Positions 16,886 through 26,819 are shown, counted from the first letter of the stretch. The stretch: 64,000 nucleotides of DNA from Staphylococcus sp. NRL 16/872 (GCF_022815905.2 NZ_CP119327.1:496001-560000), one strand, 5' to 3'. Numbers and translations are program-made. Notes: generated by a model not told the origin, from the letters alone.

Positions 16886-18100
16886 ATGAATTATGTTTCT
16901 TTATTTAGTTCAGCTGGAGTAGGTTGTTATGGTTTTAAACAGCAAGGTTTTAAATGCGCAGCAACTTCGGAATTGATTGAAAAAAGATTAAACGTGCAAA
17001 AAGCAAATAATAAAGCGAAATATGATAAATCTTATGTTTTGGGAGATATAACTAAAAAGGAAGTCAAAACAGAACTTTATACAGCTATAAAAGAATATCA
17101 AAGTAAAGAAAAAGAAAGTGAAATTGATGTAATTATATTTACAGCTCCTTGTCAAGGAATGTCTGTAGCTAATCATAAAAAAAATGATGGGACTATACAA
17201 AAAAATTCTTTAGTCATTGAATCCCTTGAAATTGTTGATAATCTTAATCCTAAATTTTTTGTTGCAGAAAATGTCAGAAGTTTTATGAATACAGTATGCA
17301 TCGACCATGATAAAAGGATAAAAATTGAAGATGCTTTCAAGAATTGGCTATCTTATAAATACACCTATGAAACTAAAGTAATTAATTTTAAGGATTATGG
17401 AGCAAATAGTAGTAGAACAAGGACTATAGTTATAGGGGTGAGAAATGATTTTTATTACGAAGGAATTATGAATGAATTATTTCCTGAAACTGAAAAAAGC
17501 AATGTGCTTCGAGAAGTTATTGGTCATCTACCTAGTTTAACAACAATGGGGGAAATTGATCCCAATGATATATATCATAATTTTAAACCGTATAGAGAAG
17601 ACATGAGAGATTGGATATCCGATTTACACGAAGGTGAAAATGCTTTTGATAATAAAGACCCATTAAAAAGACCTCATCGCAATAAAAATGGAGAAATTAT
17701 TTTTAACGTCAATAAGAATGGAGATAAGTATAAAAGACAATATTGGGATAAAGTAGCTCCTTGTATTCATACTAGAAATGATATAATTTCGAGTCAAAAT
17801 ACAGTTCACCCTGAAGATGATAGGGTGTTTAGTATTAGAGAACTTATGTTAATGATGAATATTCCTAGAGAATTTAAATGGATTGATGGGTATACTGAAA
17901 AAGAGTTAAACCAATTATCCTTAGAAGAAAAGAAAAAAATGTTAAAAACTCATGAAATAAATATCAGACAAAGTATTGGAGAAGCTATACCTACAATAAT
18001 TATTAATAAAATAGCTAGAAATATCAAGGAAGTTTTAAAAAATGAAAAATGTAAGTCAAAAAGTGAAGAGAATTATAAACAACTACAATTTACAATCTAG
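16886..18100 (+). CDS. DNA (cytosine-5) methyltransferase of a restriction-modification system
   Basis: A 404-residue C5-cytosine methylase. Motif I is LFSSAGVGCYGF (residues 5-16, SAM binding), motif IV TAPCQGMS with the catalytic Cys, motif VI AENVRSF, motif VIII SSRTRTIVIGVR, and the C-terminal IX/X part IRELMLMMNIP...QSIGEAIP. I start at the ATG giving MNYVSLF with GGTGG upstream; an upstream GTG frame adds 18 residues not seen in the family. TATAAT at 16852-16857 is a probable -10. It overlaps the next methylase by 59 bases. The DNA is visibly more AT-rich than the flanks, suggesting transfer. Confidence 0.9.
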   Translation: MNYVSLFSSAGVGCYGFKQQGFKCAATSELIEKRLNVQKANNKAKYDKSYVLGDITKKEVKTELYTAIKEYQSKEKESEIDVIIFTAPCQGMSVANHKKNDGTIQKNSLVIESLEIVDNLNPKFFVAENVRSFMNTVCIDHDKRIKIEDAFKNWLSYKYTYETKVINFKDYGANSSRTRTIVIGVRNDFYYEGIMNELFPETEKSNVLREVIGHLPSLTTMGEIDPNDIYHNFKPYREDMRDWISDLHEGENAFDNKDPLKRPHRNKNGEIIFNVNKNGDKYKRQYWDKVAPCIHTRNDIISSQNTVHPEDDRVFSIRELMLMMNIPREFKWIDGYTEKELNQLSLEEKKKMLKTHEINIRQSIGEAIPTIIINKIARNIKEVLKNEKCKSKSEENYKQLQFTI

Positions 18101-19391
18101 AAATAAAGTTTGTGATTTTATTAAGAACAACCCTGAAAATTTGAAATTAAAAGATTTAGCAAAAATAGCTGAATTGATAAATAACAAACGAAATGATACT
18201 GCTGCATATTATTCTGATGAAGAATTAATTTCTACCATGTCGCGCTGTTTACCAGATTTTAATAAAAATACTTTGAAAATATTAGAACCGTCAGTGGGGG
18301 TTGGAAACTTTCTAGAATTAATTATTAATAAGTATAAAAATTATGATCATATTATAATAGATGTAATAGATGTTGATGAAGACAGTTTAAAAATATGTAA
18401 AATTTTAAATCACTATAGAAATTTACCGGAAAATATTGAAATTAATTATTATAATGAAGATTTTCTATTAAAAGAATTTCATAATAAATATGATTTAATT
18501 ATAGGGAATCCCCCTTTTTTAAAAAAAGGACAAGTTAAAAATTGGGATATATATCAAAAAGTATTAAAAGACTATACAAGTAAAAATACTGCGGCTTTGT
18601 TCTTAAATAAATCATTAACTTTGTCTGAAAATATCTTTTTAATAATGCCCAAATATTTTCTACATAATAATGATTTTAGTAAGACGAGAAAGACCAGTTC
18701 TCATTATTGTATAAAGGAAATAATAGATTTTGGTGAAAAAGGCTTTAAAGGAGTTCTAATTGAAACTATTGCAATATTAATAAATACAGTAGATAAAAAA
18801 GGAATTACTAATGTTTATTCGCTAACTTTAGATAAAAATAATAAAATTGATCAAGGTAAAATGGTTGATGAGGAATTTCCTAGTTGGCTTATTTATAGAA
18901 ATGATTTTTTTGATAAAATAGCTAGTGATATGACTTTTGGCATATTTAAAGTATTTAGAGATAGATCTATTACAAATGCTCAGTTAACAGACAATGAAAA
19001 AAACAATATCAGAGTTATTAAAAGTAGAAATATAAAAAAAGATGGTTCTACAATTATGGATATTAAAAATTATGATGCATATATTACTGAGGATAATTTA
19101 AAGGAACATAGTGTATACAAATATTTAGATAGAACTGATGTATTTTTATCACCGAATATGACTTACTATCCAAGAGTCATAAAAAAACCTAAAGGTTGTG
19201 TAACTAATGGCTCAGTAGCAATATTAGAAAATGATAGTGGATTACTAATTAAAAATAAGCATCTCAAATTTTGGAATTCAGAAATATTTACAGAATTCTA
19301 TAAAATCGCTAGAAATTATAGCACTAGAAGTTTGAACATTGATAAAAATAGTGTTTTTTATTTTGGTTTGTATAATGGTGAAAAGGGATGA
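18042..19391 (+). CDS. N6-adenine DNA methyltransferase of the same system
   Basis: A 449-residue gamma-type adenine methylase. Motif I is LKILEPSVGVGNFLELI (about residue 80) and the catalytic motif IV is IIGNPPF (about 155), as in Eco57I/class-I-like enzymes. The C-terminal half (DFGEKGFKG..., FLSPNMTYYPRVIKKP) presumably holds target recognition. It starts inside the end of the cytosine methylase gene and ends overlapping the nuclease start by 4 bases (ATGA), so the three genes form one transcription unit. With a C5 partner it probably protects the other strand of an asymmetric site. Confidence 0.88.
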   Translation: MKNVSQKVKRIINNYNLQSRNKVCDFIKNNPENLKLKDLAKIAELINNKRNDTAAYYSDEELISTMSRCLPDFNKNTLKILEPSVGVGNFLELIINKYKNYDHIIIDVIDVDEDSLKICKILNHYRNLPENIEINYYNEDFLLKEFHNKYDLIIGNPPFLKKGQVKNWDIYQKVLKDYTSKNTAALFLNKSLTLSENIFLIMPKYFLHNNDFSKTRKTSSHYCIKEIIDFGEKGFKGVLIETIAILINTVDKKGITNVYSLTLDKNNKIDQGKMVDEEFPSWLIYRNDFFDKIASDMTFGIFKVFRDRSITNAQLTDNEKNNIRVIKSRNIKKDGSTIMDIKNYDAYITEDNLKEHSVYKYLDRTDVFLSPNMTYYPRVIKKPKGCVTNGSVAILENDSGLLIKNKHLKFWNSEIFTEFYKIARNYSTRSLNIDKNSVFYFGLYNGEKG

Positions 19392-20617
19392 GTTTGTTGT
19401 TAAGTACGGATGATATTTATAAATTTTTTGAAGAGAATAATTTTGAGTATGATATAAGAGTAAGTAATAATGGAAGATGGATCGATCAAAAATGTACTCC
19501 AGATGTCTTATGTATTGTTTCAGATTGTACTTTAAATTATGTTGAAGACAATGGAGAGGATTTGAATTTTACAAGTAAAGATATTTGGAGAGCAAATTAC
19601 ACTAAAGAAAATGTAGAAGAAATATTTAATAAGCCAGATACTGAGCATGCTAAATCTGAAAATGAATATGATAAGTTTTTTGCGCAACCTTTAGAGCTTT
19701 TAGCCAATGCAAAAATCTTATTTAAAGAAAAAAAGGGTAGAAGCAATATTTATAAAGTTAATAATATTAAAATTTTAGAATATATAGCTTTAAAAGAAAG
19801 AAATTCACTAGAGTTTTTAAATATTTATATAAGAAAAGTTTTATCTGACAGTGATTTAACAAGTATGTTTGAACAATTTTTTCAAATACAGACTCAAGAT
19901 AGCTATATAGAGCTAAAAGATAAATTCGAAAATTTTATTATTAATAATACTAAAATTAATGGCTCTTTAGAAGCTAGAAGAATTTTTACTAAAGTAATAA
20001 ATCCATTAGCTTTTAAAGAAAAGAAAAAAGGGACTTCTAGAGGCAGAATATCAAAAAATGTAATAACCTATTCAAATTTAATGTATAACACTGAGAATTT
20101 TAGAGATAAAAATTTAGATAAACCTAAAAATATGACAAGGCAAGAATGGGCAGTATTGCATAAAAAAGAGGTTAACGTACAGTATTATAAATATCAATCT
20201 AAAAAAGCAAAAGTTTTCCTTAGAAAATATAATGATGCCTATAGAAATGGTTTATCAGAAGTAACTGTTGATAATGACCAAGAAAAAGCTACGCAAATAC
20301 ATCATATATTTCCACAGCACCAGTATCCAGAAATATCAATGTACTATGAAAATCTAATTGCAATCACACCCAATCAGCATTTCATAAAAGCGCACCCTAA
20401 TAATAATACTCAACGTATTGATAAAGATTATCAAGAAATTTTATTAAAATCAAAAGCTGGAATCATTGAAGAAGATATAAGTAATAAAGGTGAAGAATCT
20501 ATCTATAATTTTGATAACTTTGTAAAAGTGCTTAATTCTGGATTTAATAGCGAGTATTCTATTAGAGAAAATGATTTTATAAGTGTTATGGAAACTATTA
20601 GTGATTACTATAGTTAG
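19388..20617 (+). CDS. HNH-type restriction endonuclease (putative)
   Basis: A 409-residue protein ending the methylase operon. The C-terminal part has an HNH-like core: TQIHHIFPQHQYP (His-His), ENLIAITPNQH (Asn) and a last His in FIKAHP, at about residues 298-335. The N-terminal part contains GRWIDQKCTPDVLCIVSD, whose spacing recalls restriction-enzyme recognition or accessory domains. I cannot assign a named family or cut site. Two methylases plus one HNH nuclease argue for a type II, probably type IIS, enzyme. A terminator follows at 20641-20680. Confidence 0.75.
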   Translation: MSLLLSTDDIYKFFEENNFEYDIRVSNNGRWIDQKCTPDVLCIVSDCTLNYVEDNGEDLNFTSKDIWRANYTKENVEEIFNKPDTEHAKSENEYDKFFAQPLELLANAKILFKEKKGRSNIYKVNNIKILEYIALKERNSLEFLNIYIRKVLSDSDLTSMFEQFFQIQTQDSYIELKDKFENFIINNTKINGSLEARRIFTKVINPLAFKEKKKGTSRGRISKNVITYSNLMYNTENFRDKNLDKPKNMTRQEWAVLHKKEVNVQYYKYQSKKAKVFLRKYNDAYRNGLSEVTVDNDQEKATQIHHIFPQHQYPEISMYYENLIAITPNQHFIKAHPNNNTQRIDKDYQEILLKSKAGIIEEDISNKGEESIYNFDNFVKVLNSGFNSEYSIRENDFISVMETISDYYS

Positions 20618-20640
20618 CAAATTAATATATTATAGATTTG

Positions 20641-20682
20641 AAAAGCTTGTTTTCTATAATGAATGGAAAACAAGCTTTTTAA
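20641..20682 (+). terminator. Intrinsic terminator of the restriction-modification operon
   Basis: AAAAGCTTGTTTTC pairs with GAAAACAAGCTTTTT around an 11-nt loop and is followed by AATTTTT. Confidence 0.88.
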
Positions 20683-20803
20683 TTTTTATTGATAGCAAAA
20701 GTTTTGTGAAACCCAAATAAACAAGTTGTATATTATTATAATTATTAATTTAAGATACCTAGATATTGAAGTTTTACGACACTCCAACGTTGATTATAAA
20801 TGA

Positions 20804-20967
20804 ACCTAAATGCTAAAAAGCACTTAGGTAAGAAATTCTAAAGATGAACTACGAATGACGTTGTGTGACGCCTGAGGGAGCAGGATGAGTGTCGAGACCA
20901 AGGCTCGACCCAGCCCCCTAGGCAAGCATCACAACAGAATGAGTAAATGGTCATCTAAGAATTTCTT
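20804..20967 (+). repeat. Long-hairpin repeat, intact unit with short leading hairpin
   Basis: A short hairpin ACCTAAATGCT/AGCACTTAGGT (20804-20829) leads straight into a 138-bp unit (20830-20967). That unit has ends AAGAAATTCTAAAGATGA and TCATCTAAGAATTTCTT and inner arms GTTGTGTGACGCCTGAGGG and CCCCCTAGGCAAGCATCACA. The copy at 48378-48515 is the same length and nearly identical. It lies between the restriction-modification operon and the next gene. Confidence 0.88.
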
Positions 20968-21080
20968 TAAAAGCCTACAAGTTGAGAAGATCCCCTAGGA
21001 AAGGGAGCAAAAAACGTAACGAACTAAATACTATATACATAAAAAGTTTAGTAGGTTTTATTTTCAAAAAAATGAACTAT

Positions 21081-21098
21081 TTGTGAAAAGTATCACAA
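21081..21098. promoter_or_regulatory. Rex-like operator candidate
   Basis: TTGTGAAAAGTATCACAA is an inverted repeat close to the Rex consensus TTGTGAAWWWWTTCACAA (two mismatches by eye). It is 77 bp upstream of the small gene at 21175. Rex represses fermentative genes when NADH is low. Confidence 0.35.
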
Positions 21099-21174
21099 AA
21101 TGCTTTAAAAAATTTTAAAAGGGTGTATTATTAAGAATGTAAGGAATGAGTAATTACTAATTGGAGTGATACTG

Positions 21175-21366
21175 ATGAGAAAAGTAATTGAAGAAGTTAT
21201 TTTTTCTGATGAAGGCAGTTATGATATTTATTTGAAAACTGGCGTTAATCAAGGAATGATCGGTGACATTAAAGATGGCTACTTAACCATCGATTCTATT
21301 CCATATATTGATGCCGAACGCCTTTATTACTACGGACTCGAACGTAAATCATTAGTCACAAACTAA
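21175..21366 (+). CDS. Conserved small protein of unknown function (63 residues)
   Basis: A 63-residue acidic protein beginning MRKVIEEVIFSDEGSYDIYL and ending ERKSLVTN. It has no signal peptide or membrane segment and no motif I recognise. TTGGAG lies 8 bases before the ATG, which decides the start over the GTG at 21166. Monocistronic; a weak ATGCCC/GGGCAT hairpin follows at about 21403-21432. Small staphylococcal proteins of this type are usually annotated hypothetical. Confidence 0.7.
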   Translation: MRKVIEEVIFSDEGSYDIYLKTGVNQGMIGDIKDGYLTIDSIPYIDAERLYYYGLERKSLVTN

Positions 21367-21474
21367 CACCAAAATTGAATGACCTCCTATCCATTCAAAT
21401 AGATATGCCCTCGGGTGAGCAAACGGGGGCATAACCATAAATATACCCCTAATCATTCTGGAATAATGTGTTGA

Positions 21475-21512
21475 AAGCCCATGTCTTACCGAGTGAGACA
21501 TGGGCTTCTAGT
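21475..21512. terminator. Bidirectional terminator
   Basis: AAGCCCATGTCTTAC pairs with GTGAGACATGGGCTT around a 3-nt loop. It lies between the convergent genes at 21175 and 21523. Confidence 0.88.
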
Positions 21513-21522
21513 TTATAATGAT

Positions 21523-21792
21523 TTAAAATTGATCTTTGAAATTTTTCTTAACTTCATTGTAATCATATTTTTGATTATATAACTTGAATTTAATACCATC
21601 CTCCGTTGAAAATGGCATTCTCACATTTGGAATACCCTCAAGTCGCATAATAAATTCTCTTTCTTGACGTGTACGTTGACGTACTGACATTTCTAACCAT
21701 TCTTCTTCTGTGTATAAGTCTTCAAAACGGAATGTAAAACTTGTTCTGCTCATTTCAGCACGCAACTTTTGAATACGTTCTTCAAATGTCAT
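21523..21792 (-). CDS. Small charged protein, possibly DUF1413-like
   Basis: An 89-residue soluble protein beginning MTFEERIQKLRAEM. The middle FRFEDLYTEEEWLEMSVRQR resembles the DUF1413 pattern of a short strand, DL-helix and W-x-x-L, but I hold that loosely. I use the ATG at 21792 because TAGGAGG lies just upstream; a further upstream start would overlap it. No membrane segment or signal. Divergent from the SDR gene at 21978. Confidence 0.65.
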   Translation of the reverse strand: MTFEERIQKLRAEMSRTSFTFRFEDLYTEEEWLEMSVRQRTRQEREFIMRLEGIPNVRMPFSTEDGIKFKLYNQKYDYNEVKKNFKDQF

Positions 21793-21977
21793 AGATTTTC
21801 CTCCTATCAATATGCCCAATACTTTGCCATATATTAACTTTATTACGTTTTTATGATTTTTACAATTACTCGTGTGATTTTCGCTAAGAATTTTTAAAAA
21901 TAATGGTATAAGTGGGTTTAGGATTTAAACATTTAGGAAAGGTAATCAATGAAACTAGAAAAAAGGGTGACGTAAAC

Positions 21978-22673
21978 ATGACAGAATTAAAAGAACGTGT
22001 GGCAATTGTGACAGGTGCGAGCAGTGGCATTGGCGCAACGATCGCTAAAACACTTGCGAAAGAAGGCGTAAAAGTCGTATTAGCTGGACGTAGTGATGAG
22101 AAACTACAAGAAGTTGCTAAAGATATGAACGAAGGCGACTTCCTAATCACACCAACGAATGTGAAATTTAAAGATGAAGTAGACGCTTTAGTGGAAAACG
22201 CCATCGCAAAATTCGGCAAAGTAGATTTCTACGTAAACTGTGCCGGTGTTAATACTTCAGCGCGTATTACGAAATATGATTTAGATGAATGGGAAGCGAT
22301 GATTGATACAAATATTAAAGGTTTATTATATGGCGTACATGCCGTATTACCTAAATTTGAAGAACAAGGTTCAGGTCATTTAGTTAATTTAGCTTCTGTG
22401 TCAGCGACTGAAGTATCTAATGAAAGCACATTATATAGTGCGACTAAGTCAGCTGCCTTAATGATATTTAACGGTTTAGAGAAAGAACTTGCACGCACAG
22501 GTATCAAAACGACAAGTATCCATCCTGGCATGGTAGCAACACCTATGACAGAGAATACGGACTTTGGTGGCCGTAAGAAACTTGATCCTGAAAACATTGC
22601 AGATGCTGTGGTTTATGCTTTAACACAGCCTGATCATGTGAATGTGAACGAAATTACCGTGCGACCTGTTTAA
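21978..22673 (+). CDS. Short-chain dehydrogenase/reductase
   Basis: A 231-residue classical SDR. The NAD(P)-binding motif TGASSGIG (residues 12-19), NCAG (about 85-88), the active-site serine in NLASVS and YSATK (Tyr-Lys dyad) are all present. The residues after strand 2 (LAGRSDEK) suggest NADP preference. I start at MTELKE (AAAGGGTGA upstream) because residues before it do not match SDR N-termini. The substrate is not readable. A strong terminator inside a STAR-like repeat follows. Confidence 0.88.
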   Translation: MTELKERVAIVTGASSGIGATIAKTLAKEGVKVVLAGRSDEKLQEVAKDMNEGDFLITPTNVKFKDEVDALVENAIAKFGKVDFYVNCAGVNTSARITKYDLDEWEAMIDTNIKGLLYGVHAVLPKFEEQGSGHLVNLASVSATEVSNESTLYSATKSAALMIFNGLEKELARTGIKTTSIHPGMVATPMTENTDFGGRKKLDPENIADAVVYALTQPDHVNVNEITVRPV

Positions 22674-22689
22674 TATAATATAATATGAT

Positions 22690-22915
22690 ATGAGAAGGAG
22701 GCTGAGACAAATAAAATGTCTCAGCCTCTGTTAGCATTTTGGCAGTAGCTAACTGAATTGAAATGCACTTATATTAAGCTTTTTCAATTCTAGTTATTCT
22801 TGCCGGGGAGCGGGGCCCTAACATAGAGACTTTCGAAAAAGAAAGTCTACGGTCAACGTGAGTTGGGGTTGGACGACGAAATTATTTTAATTTCTGTCTC
22901 GCTCCCCTCTTTGTT
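22690..22915. repeat. STAR-like repeat with terminator at its left end
   Basis: It opens with a terminator-like stem GGCTGAGACA/TGTCTCAGCC (22697-22726) and contains GGGGAGCGGGGCCCTAACA plus GACTTTC...GAAAGTC. It ends in AATTTCTGTCTCGCTCCCC, which can also pair with the left arm. GGGGCCC with flanking GACTTTC/GAAAGTC is typical of staphylococcal STAR-type intergenic elements. The same core recurs at 47923-47970. No gene lies between 22674 and 23001. Confidence 0.75.
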
Positions 22916-23001
22916 TTTATACGGAATGTGGTGTGTTGAAATGATACACTTAGGGTGAAGGGCAGTAATAGGGTATTCATTTTCAAAAAGGAGTGGCTGA
23001 G

Positions 23002-24234
23002 ATGGAACAACGTCTTTATGAATTATTGGATTTATTGGTGCGATTTAATACGGAAAGTCCGCCGGGTCGTAATACAGATCCATTGCAGGATGAGATTGAG
23101 CAGTTGTTACGTGGACTAGATTTCGATATTCAGCGTGAGCGTCTGTATGACAATGATAGTGTGATTGTGGCTACGCTAAAGGGTGAGGATCCTAATGCAC
23201 CGAAATTAATCTTGAATGGTCATGTAGATGTGGCGTCTGTGGAAGATGATTCAAATTGGGACTACCCACCGTTTAAACTTACTGAACAAGAGGGTTGGTT
23301 ATATGGTCGCGGTGTGAGTGACATGAAAGGTGGTATGGCCACGCTCTTCTATGTTCTTGAAAAGTTGCATCAAGAAGGTCGCCAGCCTAAAGGTGATATT
23401 ATTGTGCAATCTGTGGTAGGTGAAGAGGTCGGCGAAGCGGGTACGAAATTGGCTTGTGAAATAGGAGCTAAAGCCGATTTAGCGTTGGTGTTAGATACGA
23501 GTGAGAATATGGCGCTAGGGCAAGGTGGCGTAATCACTGGTTGGATTACGGTGAAAAGTAAGAACACCATTCACGATGGCGCACGTAGTCAAATGATTCA
23601 TGCAGGTGGTGGATTATTTGGTGCGAGTGCGATTGAAAAGATGACGAAAATTATTCAAGCGTTGAATGAATTAGAACAGCATTGGGCAGTTATGAAACAC
23701 AGTCCCGGTATGCCCCCAGGCGCTAATACGATTAACCCAGCCGTCATTGAAGGAGGACGACATCCAGCGTTTATAGCGGACGAATGTCGTTTATGGATTA
23801 CGGTGCATTACTTACCGAATGAAAGCTATGAAGATGTAATCGCTGAAATTGAAGATTACCTAAATCGCGTAGCAGAAGTGGATATTTGGCTTCGTGAAAA
23901 CCCATTACAATTTGAATGGGGTGGCGAATCCATGATTGAAGATAAAGGTGAAATCTTCCCAAGCTTTACAATTCCTTTAGAACATCCTGGATTTAAACAA
24001 TTACAAGAGGCTCATCGTAACGTCTATGACAGTGAAATGGAACATGGCATGAGCACGACAGTAACAGATGGTGGTTGGACAGCCCATTTCGGTATACCGA
24101 CTATACTGTATGGGCCAGGTAGCCTAGAAGAAGCCCATAGCGTAGATGAAAAAATAGAAGCAGACGAGTTAAGCACCTATAGCGACGTACTTTACACATT
24201 CCTCAACCATTGGTACGACCATCCAGAAAAATAA
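23002..24234 (+). CDS. M20 family metallopeptidase (ArgE/DapE-like deacylase)
   Basis: A 410-residue zinc-dependent amidohydrolase. Metal and catalytic residues fit M20: NGHVDVA (His, Asp), RGVSDMKGG (bridging Asp), VVGEEVGE (Glu pair), LVLDTSE and EEAHSVDE (terminal His). An inserted dimerisation (lid) domain spans about residues 185-300. Candidate substrates are acetylornithine, succinyl-diaminopimelate or an acylated amino acid; context does not decide. ATG at 23002 is preferred because AAAGGAG sits 8 bases upstream; a GTG at 22993 is too close to it. Confidence 0.85.
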   Translation: MEQRLYELLDLLVRFNTESPPGRNTDPLQDEIEQLLRGLDFDIQRERLYDNDSVIVATLKGEDPNAPKLILNGHVDVASVEDDSNWDYPPFKLTEQEGWLYGRGVSDMKGGMATLFYVLEKLHQEGRQPKGDIIVQSVVGEEVGEAGTKLACEIGAKADLALVLDTSENMALGQGGVITGWITVKSKNTIHDGARSQMIHAGGGLFGASAIEKMTKIIQALNELEQHWAVMKHSPGMPPGANTINPAVIEGGRHPAFIADECRLWITVHYLPNESYEDVIAEIEDYLNRVAEVDIWLRENPLQFEWGGESMIEDKGEIFPSFTIPLEHPGFKQLQEAHRNVYDSEMEHGMSTTVTDGGWTAHFGIPTILYGPGSLEEAHSVDEKIEADELSTYSDVLYTFLNHWYDHPEK

Positions 24235-24339
24235 ATAGATTTGAAGAATTTTATTTAAATAATAAATTATAAAAATAAATAACGAGTAGTGAGTGCGAAC
24301 ACGTAAATGCGATATAGTTATTGGTAAACGTCAGTGTTC

Positions 24340-24592
24340 ATGCACTTACATAAGTAGTTCTAAAATGGATAATGGAATGTAGTTATGCTGAGTAAAGGAA
24401 CTTAATGATTAACATTTAAGTAAGAAATTCTAAAGATGACCTACGAATGACGTTGTGTGACGCCTGAGGGAACAGTACAAGTTGAAGACCTTAGAAATCC
24501 CCACAGATTTATCTGTGAGGTATTTCTGGCTGAAACTGTACCCTAGGCAAGCATCACAACAGAATGAGTAGTAGCTAATGGTAGAAGAACTA
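24340..24592 (+). repeat. Long-hairpin repeats: half unit plus intact unit
   Basis: A left half unit (GTAGTTCTAAAATGGATAATGG..., about 24352-24400) matches the unit at 47904-48006 but lacks its GGGGCCCC loop. A short hairpin ACTTAATG/CATTTAAGT and an intact unit (24422 to about 24590) follow. That unit starts AAGAAATTCTAAAGATGACC, has loop ACAGTACAAGTTGAAGACC and closes with ACCCTAGGCAAGCATCACAA. Its core is nearly identical to 8380-8552 in reverse. These repeats fill the gap between the M20 peptidase and ppk. Confidence 0.8.
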
Positions 24593-24604
24593 TAAAGATA
24601 AATG

Positions 24605-24640
24605 AAAAAGGCAATGGCCCGATTAAGGACCATTGCCTTT
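24605..24640 (-). terminator. Intrinsic terminator after ppk
   Basis: AAAGGCAATGG pairs with CCATTGCCTTT and is followed on the minus strand by TTTTTCATTT. Confidence 0.88.
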
Positions 24641-24653
24641 ACTAGTACAAAGA

Positions 24654-26819
24654 CTATTTTTTAAATGAATGACGAATACGGTTCATCCAGCCAGCACGAC
24701 GTTTAGAAACGACGGGCATGCCTGAAGGTTGTGCAGTTTGTTTCTTTAGCTCCTGACCGTACTTCATTGCTTCTTGCATTAAGTAAACTTGAGAGTTTAA
24801 TGGAGATAAATTGTTTTGAACATAGTGGTACTCACCATTTTGATCTTGATAACGCCCTTTTTGGTTATCAGACAATTGTAAATCCATAAAGTCTACTAAA
24901 CGTTTACCAATTTCTTTATCTTCTACAGGGAATAGAATTTCCACACGCTTAATCATATTACGTGTCATTACGTCTGCAGATGATAAGTAAATACGTTCGT
25001 CGCCATTGTTATGGAAGTAATAAATACGTGAATGTTCTAATAAACGTCCTACGATACTTACTACTTCGATATTTTCACTGATACCAGGAACACCTGGTTT
25101 TAAGCAACAAATACCACGAATGATTAATTGGATTTTTACACCCGCTTGTGATGCTTCGAATAACTTTTCAATAATTGCTTTATCTGTTAATGAGTTCATC
25201 TTCATCATGATTTTACCGTTACCATGTTGAAGATGGCTACTAATTTCTTTATCGATACGATCAATGAAGACGTCACGAATATCGAATGGCGCTACGATTA
25301 ATTTATTATATTCTGGTTTAACCGAGTAGCCACTTAAGTAGTTGAAGAAGTTGATCGCATCTTCTGCAATTTCTTTATTTGTTGTGATGATACCCATGTC
25401 AGTGTAAAGTTTCGCTGTTTTATCATTATAGTTACCTGTACCTAAGTGTACGAATGATGTTAATTCGCCACCGATACGTTTGACCACTAGGGCGATTTTA
25501 CTGTGTGTTTTTAAATGCGTCATACCGTAGATAACGTGACATCCCGCATCTTCTAACATACGTGCCCAATGAACGTTATTCTCTTCATCGAAACGTGCTT
25601 TTAATTCTACAAGTACGGTTACTTGTTTACCTTTTTCAGCAGCTTCTTTTAAGCTGTTAATAATCGGTGAATCTTTACTTACACGGTACAACGTTTGTTT
25701 AATGGCTACTGTGTTTGGATCATCAGCAGCTTCACGAATGAAGTCGACGATAGGTTCAAAAGATTCGTATGGATGATGGAAGAAGATGTCACGTTTTAAT
25801 GCAAGGTCATATAAGTTGTTATTACCTAAAGAACGTGGAATTTGTGGCGTATATTTCTCATAAGTTAAGTAATTTAATTTATGAGATAAATGGCCAACTA
25901 GACCAAAGATAAATGTTAAATCTAATGGTCCATTTAAGAAATAAACGTCTTGTTTATCCACTTCAAGTGTTTCAATGAGCCAGTCTAAATCATCTGGATT
26001 AGCTGTACGACCATCTACTTCTAAACGTACGGCTGAACCACTTTTACGTTCTTTTAAGAAACGTTCGATTTCGATTAATAAATCTTCTGCACCATCTTCA
26101 TGAATCGTTAAATCGGCGTTTCTTGTAATTCTGAATGTAAATGTATTTAGAACTTCATATCCAGTGAATAAGTAGTTAATGAAGTATGTAATTACGTCTT
26201 CAACCATAACTACATATTGCTTAGCTCCTTCATTGTAAGTTAAGAATCTTGGAATGAGTGAAGGAATTTGGACAATAGCTGAATTAATTGCATCCTCAGT
26301 ATCAATATCAACAAAGATATTTAAACTTTTGTTATTTAATTTTGGGAAAGGATGGTACGCATCAATGCCAAGTGGCGTTAAAGTTGGTAAGATGGTTAAT
26401 TTGAAATCTCTTTCTAACTTAGTTATTAATGTGTCAGATAGTTCATCCGGTTTGCACATAACGATGTCGTAATCTTTTAATTCCTCAATTAATTCATTGT
26501 AGCGTTCGTATTGTTTGTCAACGAATTTTTTAGCTTTTTCTTGGATGGCGTCAACTTGTTCTTGTGGTGTCATTTGTGCTTTGTTTTCAGGTTTGTCATA
26601 TCCCATTTTAACTTGGTCTTTTAAACCAGCGACACGAACCATAAAGAATTCATCTAAGTTCGAACTAAAAATTGACACGAAATTTAATTTTTCGAGTAGT
26701 GGATTGTTATTATCGTATGATTCTTGTAGTACGCGATAGTTGAAATCCAACCAACTTAATTCGCGGTTATTATAGTATTGTGGTAAACTGATATCATTTT
26801 CTCCCAATTGAGTTTGCAT
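24654..26819 (-). CDS. ppk: Polyphosphate kinase
   Basis: Reversibly polymerises the gamma-phosphate of ATP into polyphosphate. The 721-residue protein has the PPK1 layout: N-terminal domain ([17 protein letters not shown] near residue 20), head domain, and two C-terminal phospholipase-D-like domains. Key segments are [50 protein letters not shown] (phospho-histidine region) and [10 protein letters not shown] start at the ATG 21 bases inside the longest frame because GAGGTG then sits upstream. Downstream of ppx with a 98-bp gap and the same direction, so probably co-transcribed. Confidence 0.94.
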   Translation of the reverse strand: MQTQLGENDISLPQYYNNRELSWLDFNYRVLQESYDNNNPLLEKLNFVSIFSSNLDEFFMVRVAGLKDQVKMGYDKPENKAQMTPQEQVDAIQEKAKKFVDKQYERYNELIEELKDYDIVMCKPDELSDTLITKLERDFKLTILPTLTPLGIDAYHPFPKLNNKSLNIFVDIDTEDAINSAIVQIPSLIPRFLTYNEGAKQYVVMVEDVITYFINYLFTGYEVLNTFTFRITRNADLTIHEDGAEDLLIEIERFLKERKSGSAVRLEVDGRTANPDDLDWLIETLEVDKQDVYFLNGPLDLTFIFGLVGHLSHKLNYLTYEKYTPQIPRSLGNNNLYDLALKRDIFFHHPYESFEPIVDFIREAADDPNTVAIKQTLYRVSKDSPIINSLKEAAEKGKQVTVLVELKARFDEENNVHWARMLEDAGCHVIYGMTHLKTHSKIALVVKRIGGELTSFVHLGTGNYNDKTAKLYTDMGIITTNKEIAEDAINFFNYLSGYSVKPEYNKLIVAPFDIRDVFIDRIDKEISSHLQHGNGKIMMKMNSLTDKAIIEKLFEASQAGVKIQLIIRGICCLKPGVPGISENIEVVSIVGRLLEHSRIYYFHNNGDERIYLSSADVMTRNMIKRVEILFPVEDKEIGKRLVDFMDLQLSDNQKGRYQDQNGEYHYVQNNLSPLNSQVYLMQEAMKYGQELKKQTAQPSGMPVVSKRRAGWMNRIRHSFKK

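Noticed and set aside
15755-20830. Attachment-site direct repeats bounding the restriction-modification island
   Set aside because: I compared both edges by eye and found no convincing direct repeat, integrase or tRNA target.
24430-24633. 67-codon minus-strand frame
   Set aside because: Translation of a hairpin repeat and the ppk terminator; same sequence as part of 8394-8795.
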